From Lachnospiraceae bacterium (GTDB taxonomy: Bacteria > Bacillota > Clostridia > Lachnospirales > Lachnospiraceae), in contig SVEB01000110.1 in NCBI GenBank assembly GCA_015057635.1, positions 1 through 38,718 of the forward strand: 38,718 nucleotides of DNA, given 5' to 3'. Shown piece after piece: positions 32,516-38,718 of this stretch; position 1 is the stretch's first letter; each line of letters opens with the position of its first letter. The notes beneath the pieces are model-generated. The model had not been told where the DNA came from. It worked only from the letters and a program-made list of their open reading frames with translations, and did not search any database. The translations under genes and the position numbers were made by a program.

Positions 32516-33352
32516 TTAATCTGTATGTTCTTCCATGTCTTTCTTCTCTATCTTCACAAATTTAGTCCAGACGCCTGCATACAGAATATTTCTTAATAAT
32601 TCGGCATCCTGTATGATTGGCAGTCGTTCAAATGCTTTCGTGCATTCCGCCATCATCATAGTCAGGATTTCCTCTGCCATTTGATTAAAATCAGGGTTTT
32701 TATAAAGCTCTTTCATTGGATTATAATGGTTTTGCTTAATATCTTCTTTTACATCTTCAAATGCATCAATCAGATAAATATATTTTCCAAGATAGAATCC
32801 AAATTCCTGCAATGTATTCTTCCATACATCTTCTTTATATAGGAACAGCGCGCTCATTAACGTACCGAAATGTCCGGATACCTCATCTAAATTCATGCTG
32901 CCCTTCTTTTCGCATTCTGCGAGGTCATGCAAAGCAGTCTCAATCGCCTTACACTGCTTTGGATACTGCTTTTCAATTCTTTTGTAATCCCTTTTTAGGA
33001 AGGATGCATATGCCAGTCTGGTCACTTTTCTTTCATCGTTCCAGTCATCCATCATCTTATGATAGGTAAGCGCAATATTCATATCAGCGGCATATTCCGT
33101 GACCGTATTCTGATACATCAGATGTTTTTTGGTGGGATGAGCCAGACAGCGATGCGATTCTTCTGTCATCTTCTGCTCATAAAGGGAGTTTAAAAAAATC
33201 ACTAAAAAGGTCATATCATAAGTAAGTGTCATCTGTCCAAAACGGCCATACCGTTCTTTTAACACATGACACAGACCGCAGTAGTAGGCGCGATATGCTT
33301 CGTATTCTCTTACTTTTAATTCTGGTTTGTGTATTGTTACGTAGCCAAACAT
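32516..33352 (-). CDS. DUF5685 family protein
   Basis: AAGGAGG seven bases upstream selects the ATG at 33352, giving 278 residues rather than the longer open frame. The N-terminus [20 protein letters not shown] followed by YYCGLCHVL (C25, C28) is the hallmark of this clostridial family. The rest is helical. An acidic stretch near residue 205 ([20 protein letters not shown]) recalls the metal-binding helices of isoprenoid synthases; this is only a resemblance. No function is known to me. It leads a tight operon with a J-domain protein and a membrane protein. Confidence 0.8.
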   Translation of the reverse strand: MFGYVTIHKPELKVREYEAYRAYYCGLCHVLKERYGRFGQMTLTYDMTFLVIFLNSLYEQKMTEESHRCLAHPTKKHLMYQNTVTEYAADMNIALTYHKMMDDWNDERKVTRLAYASFLKRDYKRIEKQYPKQCKAIETALHDLAECEKKGSMNLDEVSGHFGTLMSALFLYKEDVWKNTLQEFGFYLGKYIYLIDAFEDVKEDIKQNHYNPMKELYKNPDFNQMAEEILTMMMAECTKAFERLPIIQDAELLRNILYAGVWTKFVKIEKKDMEEHTD

Positions 33353-33377
33353 CGATGCCTCCTTAGAAATTATGCTT

Positions 33378-33386
33378 ATTATATCA
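33378..33386 (-). promoter_or_regulatory. Extended -10 promoter of the DUF5685 operon
   Basis: The minus strand reads TGATATAAT, 26 bases before the start codon, with no clear -35 box. The rest of the gap to 33536 shows nothing recognisable. Confidence 0.5.
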
Positions 33387-33535
33387 GTTTCCTCCAATAA
33401 AATCACTACAATTCACGGAATTTTAATATTTTTATCGTGACAAAATGGACACAGCCTGCGAAATAAGAACGGTAATCAAAAAAAGATACGCTGCCTGGAT
33501 GGTCATAAGACGTACTATATAAAACTCATAACAAA

Positions 33536-33608
33536 CAAAAAGACCGCTTTGTATTTAGATTGTGGACAGATGTCTTACCTGTCTGACAACTAAATACAAA
33601 GCAGTCTT
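33536..33608 (-). terminator. Long-stem terminator after the orphan ABC ATPase gene
   Basis: AAGACCGCTTTGTATTTAG (33540-33558) pairs with 33590-33608 with a single mismatch, and an inner GACAG/CTGTC hairpin sits at its tip. On the minus strand TTTTT follows. The apical 24 bases resemble those of the terminator at 5139-5211. Confidence 0.85.
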
Positions 33609-33696
33609 CCTTGCCTGCTCATGTATCACATAACCCGCATTCATGAGCGCCCTCAGCACTGCTGCTCTTAACTTATAAAGTACTCCCTGCCTGCTC

Positions 33697-34773
33697 TTAA
33701 TTCAGAATATGAAGACTGTTCTCAGTAAAATCAAGAAATGCCTGATCTCCTTTCTGATAGATTAGTTTTGCATATGGATTATATTCTTTTACCTTAATAA
33801 TCTCATCCGCTATTTTTACAAAATAGAGCTGATAGTCACCCATAAAACAAGAGTCGCAGACTTCACATGGGAGGAATCCATGTTCGGATATACTGACGGA
33901 TTCAGGCCGTAACAATATAGTACAAATGCTTCCCGGCACCCGTGGTATGGTGTCATATATACGTATGTTCTTACCGTACAGGTCCACTGTTGTATTGCTT
34001 GCATCATTGTTTACAACCCGCACTGTAAGGAAATTAGTATCACCGATAAAACCGGCAACAAACTCGTGATTTGGACGATAATAGATATCCTGTGGTGTTC
34101 CGGTCTGAACAATCTTTCCTGCTTTCATTACAATTATATCATCGGAAATGCTTAATGCCTCTTCCTGATTGTTTGTTACATATAGGGTTGTGATCCCAAC
34201 TTTTTTTACAATGGAACGAATTTCTGAACGAAGCGATACTCTTAGTTTAGAATCAAGTACAGATAATGGTTCATCAAACAGCAACAGCGCCGGCTCGACT
34301 ACGAGAGCTCTTGCTATTGCAACTCTTTGCTGCTCACCTCCTGACAGCTGATTCGTCATTCGATTCTCCATTCCTGCAAGATCTACAAGTTCCAGCATCT
34401 TCATTACTTTATCATGAATCTCATCTTTCGGATACCGTTTTAGCTTCAGTCCGTATGCAACATTATCAAATACATTATAATGGGGAAATAGAGAATAACT
34501 TTGAAATACCATGGACATATCTCTTTTGTGGGGTGTCAAATCATTCATTCGTTCCTTACCTAGAAAGATCTCTCCTTCATCCGGTTTTTCAAATCCTGCA
34601 ATCATGCGCAGAATTGTTGTCTTGCCGCATCCGGATGGTCCTAATATGGTTGTTAAGCTGCCCGCCTTTACCTGAAGATCGATATGATCAACCGCTACTA
34701 CGTTCAGATTATTTTTCGGATCATTGAATACTTTCAGCAGCCCTTTTACATTGACTTCCTTTGATTCTTTCAT
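33697..34773 (-). CDS. ABC transporter ATP-binding protein, CUT1/FbpC-like, with altered H-loop
   Basis: 358 residues. Walker A GPSGCGKT (45-52), Q-loop Gln91, signature LSGGE (143-147), Walker B LLLFDE (163-168) and D-loop SVLD are normal. The switch histidine of the H-loop, usually VTHDQEEA, is Asn201 (VTNNQEEA). The C-terminal 110 residues form a TOBE-type regulatory domain as in MalK, UgpC, PotA and FbpC. No permease or binding protein is adjacent, so it may be a shared ATPase for operons without one, such as the maltodextrin operon at 17-23 kb (inference). It has a consensus promoter and its own terminator. Confidence 0.9.
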   Translation of the reverse strand: MKESKEVNVKGLLKVFNDPKNNLNVVAVDHIDLQVKAGSLTTILGPSGCGKTTILRMIAGFEKPDEGEIFLGKERMNDLTPHKRDMSMVFQSYSLFPHYNVFDNVAYGLKLKRYPKDEIHDKVMKMLELVDLAGMENRMTNQLSGGEQQRVAIARALVVEPALLLFDEPLSVLDSKLRVSLRSEIRSIVKKVGITTLYVTNNQEEALSISDDIIVMKAGKIVQTGTPQDIYYRPNHEFVAGFIGDTNFLTVRVVNNDASNTTVDLYGKNIRIYDTIPRVPGSICTILLRPESVSISEHGFLPCEVCDSCFMGDYQLYFVKIADEIIKVKEYNPYAKLIYQKGDQAFLDFTENSLHILN

Positions 34774-34850
34774 TGAAATCCCCCCATAACGTGTAACTTC
34801 ATACTTTACTGCATTTGTTTCTAATATGGATTCACCATTGTTTTACTTAA

Positions 34851-34879
34851 ATTGTAAAATCTTTTTCGAGTATTGTCAA
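34851..34879 (-). promoter_or_regulatory. Consensus promoter for the orphan ATPase gene
   Basis: On the minus strand TTGACA (34874-34879), a 17-base spacer, TACAAT (34851-34856). The leader is about 75 bases. Bases 34880-35032 are AT-rich with nothing else recognisable. Confidence 0.8.
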
Positions 34880-35034
34880 TATTAATCGTTAATATATTAC
34901 AATACGATTGCGAATTTTATTACCATAATATTACAAAATGACGAATTTATACTGCTGTATTTCCTTGCTTATTCATCAAAATGTTAGTTGTATTTATTAG
35001 GTGGATAAAAAGTCCATCTAGCATCAGAACATAA

Positions 35035-35082
35035 AATAACCCTGTAGATTAGACATCTTTTATATGCTTCTAATCTACAAGG
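35035..35082 (-). terminator. Terminator after the TraB/GumN gene
   Basis: CCTGTAGATTAGA pairs with TCTAATCTACAAGG, and TTATTTT follows on the minus strand. A smaller hairpin (about 35115-35148, CAGGGAGC with GCCTCCTG) lies between the stop codon and this stem. Confidence 0.7.
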
Positions 35083-35156
35083 TCCATTTTAAATGACGCA
35101 TTCCTTTTTATTCAGACAGGGAGCTTGCTATAGAAAGCCTCCTGATCCTATTTTCC

Positions 35157-36587
35157 TTAATAAGCATAGGTAACGGTGTATCCCATATCTTCCAGAGCAG
35201 TGATAACGCTTGTCTCACCAGTATAGTGACCAGAGCCAACCACCATAAAATACGTCTTATCTCCGTTATTCTTTAACAGTTTATCGATATAATCTGCCAT
35301 TCCTTTATCTCTCTGTGTAAACATCTTATCTGTGTATTCCGCCATCAGTTTTACATATTCCTGATACTCTGCTGCCGTCCCAGGAAACTCTTCTTCTGAA
35401 ACCGTGCTATCTTTAGGGTACGTAGTTGTGAAGGCTACTACATCACCTGCTTTCCATTCAGAAAGCCACTCCTTAATCAATGCCTGCGAGCTATTTTCTC
35501 CTTCTGTGTTAGCGGCAGCATTCAGACTTGCCAGTGAGGAAGCTAACAGATATTCCTGAAGTTCTGGAGAGAAACTATCTAACATCTGACCCTGTTTTAA
35601 ATATCCTTCCACCTCATCAATCGGAAGTCCTTTTAACACATTAAAGGTCATAAAGTACATATCAATTCCGCTCGATGCAGATAATCCCTGATCACTGCTC
35701 TCATCGCTTCCACCAGATGTCATAGTAGCATTTAAAAGCAGAGATTGTAAAAACCAAGGCTTATAATATACAATAATATCTTTTGAAACACCAACTTTAT
35801 CTGCTGCAGCCAATACTTCCTGGTAAACCTCGTTGGACACATGATCTTTTAAGGTTGTCCCGTCTGTATAAGCAACAAGAGCGGTGTAATCAGCGATTCC
35901 CTGCTGATCAAATAAATCTACTTCTACTACCAGCTGATCTGCATTCGCATACAGATTTTTTAGCTGATTAGAAAATGGATAAATGTCAGAACTTGCGATA
36001 TGAATAGAACCTAACAGATAAACTGTGGTGTCGCTGTCTTTAACCGTCCATAAAAAGCCTTTGCTTGCAGCATCTAATTCATTAAACATATAATTAATGA
36101 TTCTTGTTGCATAAGCACATGCTACTTCAACCGTGCAGATATCATCAAGAGCTGCTTCTCCCTGATAGATATTATGATCTTTCATATATGCGATTGCACC
36201 TGTCTTGTTCTGTTCCAGTCCGACGCTTCCATAATTCTTTAAATTCGAAACAACAATGTAGAATGTTTTTAAAACCTCTTCCACTGTCATATCATCAGCC
36301 AGAACAGGACTGGTCTTTGTAAGTTTTTTTGCACCTCTGATTGTAAGTACTTTGTTAAACATAGCGTCTACAACAACAGACATCGTATCTTTTGTTACAT
36401 TTGCTTCCATGGTCCCGTCATTATACCAGCTAAGAGGGTAAATTCCATAATTATCTCCTTCTAGCAGATCTGTCAGGTACCATGCTGTCTCTGTGGTGGT
36501 TGCTTCTGCTGCGTATGTGCTTATCGGCTGTATAAAAGTAAAGCACATAGCAAATGCAAGCAGAAGAGATAGATACTTTCTTCTCAT
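35157..36587 (-). CDS. Secreted TraB/GumN-type protein with N-terminal extension
   Basis: 476 residues. A signal peptide (about 1-27, cleavage near TYAAEA) indicates export. The C-terminal part (about 178-476) is a TraB/GumN (Tiki-like) domain: TTVYLLGSIHIASS (GSIH, 193-196), LVVEVDL (E222) and near the end MVVGSGHYTGETSVI. These Glu and His residues are proposed metal ligands of the Tiki protease relatives. Residues about 30-175 are an extra domain not usual for the family; its helical segments (DDMTVEEVLKTFYIVVSNL, CTVEVACAYATRIINYMF) are not recognised. GGGAGG precedes the ATG. It stands alone, next to a lipoprotein gene on the same strand. Confidence 0.85.
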   Translation of the reverse strand: MRRKYLSLLLAFAMCFTFIQPISTYAAEATTTETAWYLTDLLEGDNYGIYPLSWYNDGTMEANVTKDTMSVVVDAMFNKVLTIRGAKKLTKTSPVLADDMTVEEVLKTFYIVVSNLKNYGSVGLEQNKTGAIAYMKDHNIYQGEAALDDICTVEVACAYATRIINYMFNELDAASKGFLWTVKDSDTTVYLLGSIHIASSDIYPFSNQLKNLYANADQLVVEVDLFDQQGIADYTALVAYTDGTTLKDHVSNEVYQEVLAAADKVGVSKDIIVYYKPWFLQSLLLNATMTSGGSDESSDQGLSASSGIDMYFMTFNVLKGLPIDEVEGYLKQGQMLDSFSPELQEYLLASSLASLNAAANTEGENSSQALIKEWLSEWKAGDVVAFTTTYPKDSTVSEEEFPGTAAEYQEYVKLMAEYTDKMFTQRDKGMADYIDKLLKNNGDKTYFMVVGSGHYTGETSVITALEDMGYTVTYAY

Positions 36588-36696
36588 ACTAAACCTCCCT
36601 ATTAAGATGTTTATTACGTTACATATCTATCTTAAACTTCGAGTCAATATTTTACAATACTTTAAGGTGTTTTTAGCTGATTTTTATAACCTAATT

Positions 36697-37329
36697 TTAC
36701 TTAAATGACTGAATATCAACTTCTGCAATCACACTTTCCGCTGTCATGGTAGTAGCATCAAACTGTACCATAACCTTGTTATTTCCATTCGTATAAACTT
36801 TCTTTAGAAGAATGCCGCTCTCTGCAAGGACCTCTTCACTTGTTTCATACTTGCTTTTAAATGCTGCATCTGTTTCTTCCGGTGTAAGTCCTTTTAAATT
36901 AACGCCATCAACCAGCATATGTTCGGTATGATAGATTGGGGAAAGATTCGCAACCCCGTCTTTAAAGGAAAAGCTCACCGAATACACGATTGCATCGGTA
37001 TAAGGGATTTCTTGTTCCTGACTGTTGATGAAGCTGAACTTTGCATAAATCTCTTCTTCTTTGCTAACATAATAATCATAAAAATAAGTTCTGGCATCCA
37101 GATACTGATCTTCTTTTATCACTTTCTTCAGTTCCTCATCCGCCGTAATTTGAAAACCTGCATCTAATAGATCATGAATGGTACCATTTCCAACATATAA
37201 GGAAACTCCATCCATTGTTACAAGGATTGGTGAAACCTCTTTCACTACCTCCTGTTTTTTGCATCCGCCTAATAAGAGCATGCCAGATAACATGCCAATT
37301 ACAACAAGCATGCGACTTCTTTTGTTCAT
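36697..37329 (-). CDS. Lipoprotein, unknown function
   Basis: 210 residues. The signal peptide ends in the lipobox LLGGC (Cys23), so it should be anchored to the outer face of the membrane. Acidic, mostly beta-like sequence follows, with no recognised domain. An NLKGLTPEETDAAFKSKYE segment resembles short helical repeats found in cell-surface proteins but is not diagnostic. GGAGG lies upstream of the start. It follows the methionine aminopeptidase gene after a strong terminator and precedes the TraB/GumN gene by 109 bases, so those two secreted proteins may be coexpressed. Confidence 0.75.
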   Translation of the reverse strand: MNKRSRMLVVIGMLSGMLLLGGCKKQEVVKEVSPILVTMDGVSLYVGNGTIHDLLDAGFQITADEELKKVIKEDQYLDARTYFYDYYVSKEEEIYAKFSFINSQEQEIPYTDAIVYSVSFSFKDGVANLSPIYHTEHMLVDGVNLKGLTPEETDAAFKSKYETSEEVLAESGILLKKVYTNGNNKVMVQFDATTMTAESVIAEVDIQSFK

Positions 37330-37355
37330 TTTATGTATCCTCCAAATTTAAAAAT

Positions 37356-37400
37356 AAAAAAGCAGGAAAAGAAAACATTATCAAGAGCTTCCTTTCCTGC
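37356..37400 (-). terminator. Intrinsic terminator after methionine aminopeptidase
   Basis: GCAGGAAA (37362-37369) pairs with TTTCCTGC (37393-37400), extended by GAA/TTC. TTTTTT follows on the minus strand. Confidence 0.85.
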
Positions 37401-37449
37401 CATATAACGCTTTTTCCTTATTGGATTTATAAGCATATGTGATACAGAA

Positions 37450-38367
37450 TTACTTAGACAGTACTTCTGCCCCATCTTCTGTAACTAAGATTGTATATTC
37501 CCACTGTGCAGATGGAAGCCCATCATCTGTATAAATTGTCCAGCCATCGCTATCATCTTCATAAACACCGGCTTTTCCCATATTAACCATTGGTTCGATT
37601 GTAAATACCATGCCTGGAACTAATAAGATATCGGTTCCTCGCTTGCCGATATGGCTTACCCAAGGCTCTTCATGCATCTCAAGGCCAACGCCATGTCCGC
37701 CGATTTCCCGAACAATTGTATAGCCGTTTTCTCTGGCATGTTTATTGATCACATATCCGATATCGCCAAGACAGCTCTCCCATGGTTTCACTTCTGCAAG
37801 TGCCAGGTCTAAGCATTCCTTTGCTACACGAACAAGTTTTTCCGCTTTTTCGCTTACTTTCCCGACCATAAACATACGGGAAGCATCACCGAAATATCCA
37901 TCTACGATTGTAGTACAGTCAATATTTAAGATATCACCGCTCTTTAAGATCTGCTTATCATTTGGAATACCGTGACAAACTACGTCATTTAAAGAAATAC
38001 ATACGCTCTTTGGATATCCATGATAGTTAAGAGGTGCTGGAGTGCCGCCAAGTTCTAATGTATATTCATGAACAACCTTATTCAGTTCTTCTGTGGATAC
38101 ACCTTCTTTTACGTATTCACTTACTTTGTCTAACACCTTATTGTTTACTTCGCAAGCCTTGCGGATACCTTCGATCTGCTTCTTATTTTTGATCATTTCA
38201 CGTGTTGGAAGCATAACATGTTTCTGTTCGAACTCTGCTAACCTCTCGTCAAATGCTAAATGACAGTTCTTATATTTATCACCGCTGCCACACCAGCATA
38301 AATCATTTCTGTTTAATTTCATGATTCTTTCTTCTTTCTTTGTATAATTATAGGTACGGATTCTCAT
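37450..38367 (-). CDS. map: Methionine aminopeptidase type I with SEC-C motif
   Basis: Removes the initiator Met from new proteins. The 305-residue form starts at 38367, where AGGAGA lies seven bases upstream; a shorter in-frame start (MKLNRND, 38319) is possible but has a weak site. The N-terminal SEC-C zinc knuckle reads CWCGSGDKYKNCH, found on many clostridial enzymes and linked to ribosome association. The catalytic domain has NYHGYPKSVCISLNDVVCHG (first His), NIDCTTIVDGYFGDASRMF (two Asp ligands), REIGGHGVGLEMHEEP (His ligands) and FTIEPMV (Glu), ending in WEYTILVTEDGAEVLSK (second Glu). All metal ligands are present. Confidence 0.95.
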   Translation of the reverse strand: MRIRTYNYTKKEERIMKLNRNDLCWCGSGDKYKNCHLAFDERLAEFEQKHVMLPTREMIKNKKQIEGIRKACEVNNKVLDKVSEYVKEGVSTEELNKVVHEYTLELGGTPAPLNYHGYPKSVCISLNDVVCHGIPNDKQILKSGDILNIDCTTIVDGYFGDASRMFMVGKVSEKAEKLVRVAKECLDLALAEVKPWESCLGDIGYVINKHARENGYTIVREIGGHGVGLEMHEEPWVSHIGKRGTDILLVPGMVFTIEPMVNMGKAGVYEDDSDGWTIYTDDGLPSAQWEYTILVTEDGAEVLSK

Positions 38368-38445
38368 ACGGACATCTCCTGTATGTTTTTCCATTTCTTT
38401 TATTCTATCACGTTAGAAGCGGAAATGCAAAAAAAAGAAAGAATT

Positions 38446-38718
38446 TTAGTCCCAATGCAGTTTCAGTCCGGTTCCGCATTCTCCAATTTCCATTTCCTTC
38501 AAGAACTCTGCCTTCACACGAAGTGAAGTACAGTGACATGGATATAAGTGCGGAATCTGATGTTTCTTCATATACGCAATCGTCTTATGCACACTTTCAT
38601 TTACGTCAAATAAATGAAATCCTCCAATAATGCCTTTAATGACCTGATGTCCGGTTACCCTTTTTGCATATTCTGCAATATTACAGATGCCGGCATGGGA
38701 ACATCCTGTAATAATATA
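38446..38718 (-). CDS. Metallo-beta-lactamase-fold hydrolase, C-terminal part
   Basis: The last 90 codons of a gene that enters from beyond the right edge of the window. The visible part has ITGCSHAGICNIAEYA (a His ligand motif), IIGGFHLFD and YPCHCTSLRVKAEF. This set matches the MBL-fold group annotated as related to 7,8-dihydropterin-6-methyl synthase. The substrate is unknown. It runs in the same direction as the methionine aminopeptidase gene, with 78 bases between them. Confidence 0.8.
   Translation of the reverse strand, partial: YIITGCSHAGICNIAEYAKRVTGHQVIKGIIGGFHLFDVNESVHKTIAYMKKHQIPHLYPCHCTSLRVKAEFLKEMEIGECGTGLKLHWD

Noticed and set aside
1..38718. Mobile element, CRISPR, prophage or tRNA genes
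   Set aside because: No transposase, integrase or phage protein is encoded; no regularly spaced repeats, tRNA cloverleaf or rRNA sequence was noticed. A tRNAscan and repeat-finder run would be decisive.

Overview
The window looks like a stretch of chromosome from a low-GC anaerobic Firmicute, most likely a Lachnospiraceae (Clostridium cluster XIVa) member. Support: AT-rich intergenic DNA, strong AGGAGG ribosome binding sites, sigma-A promoters, U-tailed intrinsic terminators, and clostridial families (B12-binding radical SAM protein of the TIGR03960 type, DUF5685, a methionine aminopeptidase with a SEC-C zinc knuckle, a thioredoxin-reductase-like flavoprotein without NADPH motifs). I saw no IS element, prophage, CRISPR array, tRNA or rRNA. 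Placement to genus is not possible by eye.

Layout. 1-5.2 kb: start of a radical SAM gene cut by the window edge, guanine deaminase, a small membrane protein, then two + strand genes (tyrS and a zinc-ribbon membrane protein). 5.3-6.8 kb: an FMN-binding lipoprotein, a 43-codon orphan reading frame and a MerR-family activator. The lipoprotein promoter has the long 19-bp spacer with a central dyad that MerR proteins act on. 6.9-14.8 kb: a large SWIM/SNF2 helicase, a SulP anion transporter, a D,D-carboxypeptidase and the flavoprotein. 14.9-16.9 kb: a dynamin-like GTPase with an unusual leader.

17.1-22.9 kb is a maltodextrin-type operon read on the minus strand: binding protein, two permeases, 4-alpha-glucanotransferase, LacI regulator. 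Two operator-like sites lie upstream and a terminator-like hairpin separates the binding protein from the permeases. No ATPase is encoded in it. An orphan sugar-type ATPase gene sits 11 kb away (33.7-34.8 kb), but its H-loop histidine is asparagine.

23.3-29.1 kb: a GNAT acetyltransferase, ftsH, recQ and a cold-shock gene. The 508 bases before the cold-shock gene hold a perfect promoter, an early terminator and a well-folded RNA candidate; I consider this the most interesting non-coding part of the window. 29.2-33.4 kb: a transglutaminase-like protein that seems to lack its cysteine, an HD-domain protein, and a compact operon of DUF5685, a J-domain protein with a cysteine-rich tail, and a membrane protein. 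33.7-38.7 kb: the orphan ATPase, a secreted TraB/GumN protein, a lipoprotein, methionine aminopeptidase, and the end of a metallo-beta-lactamase-fold gene cut by the window edge.

Most genes are on the minus strand in short, separately terminated units. Start sites were moved from the longest reading frame wherever a clear ribosome binding site decided it.
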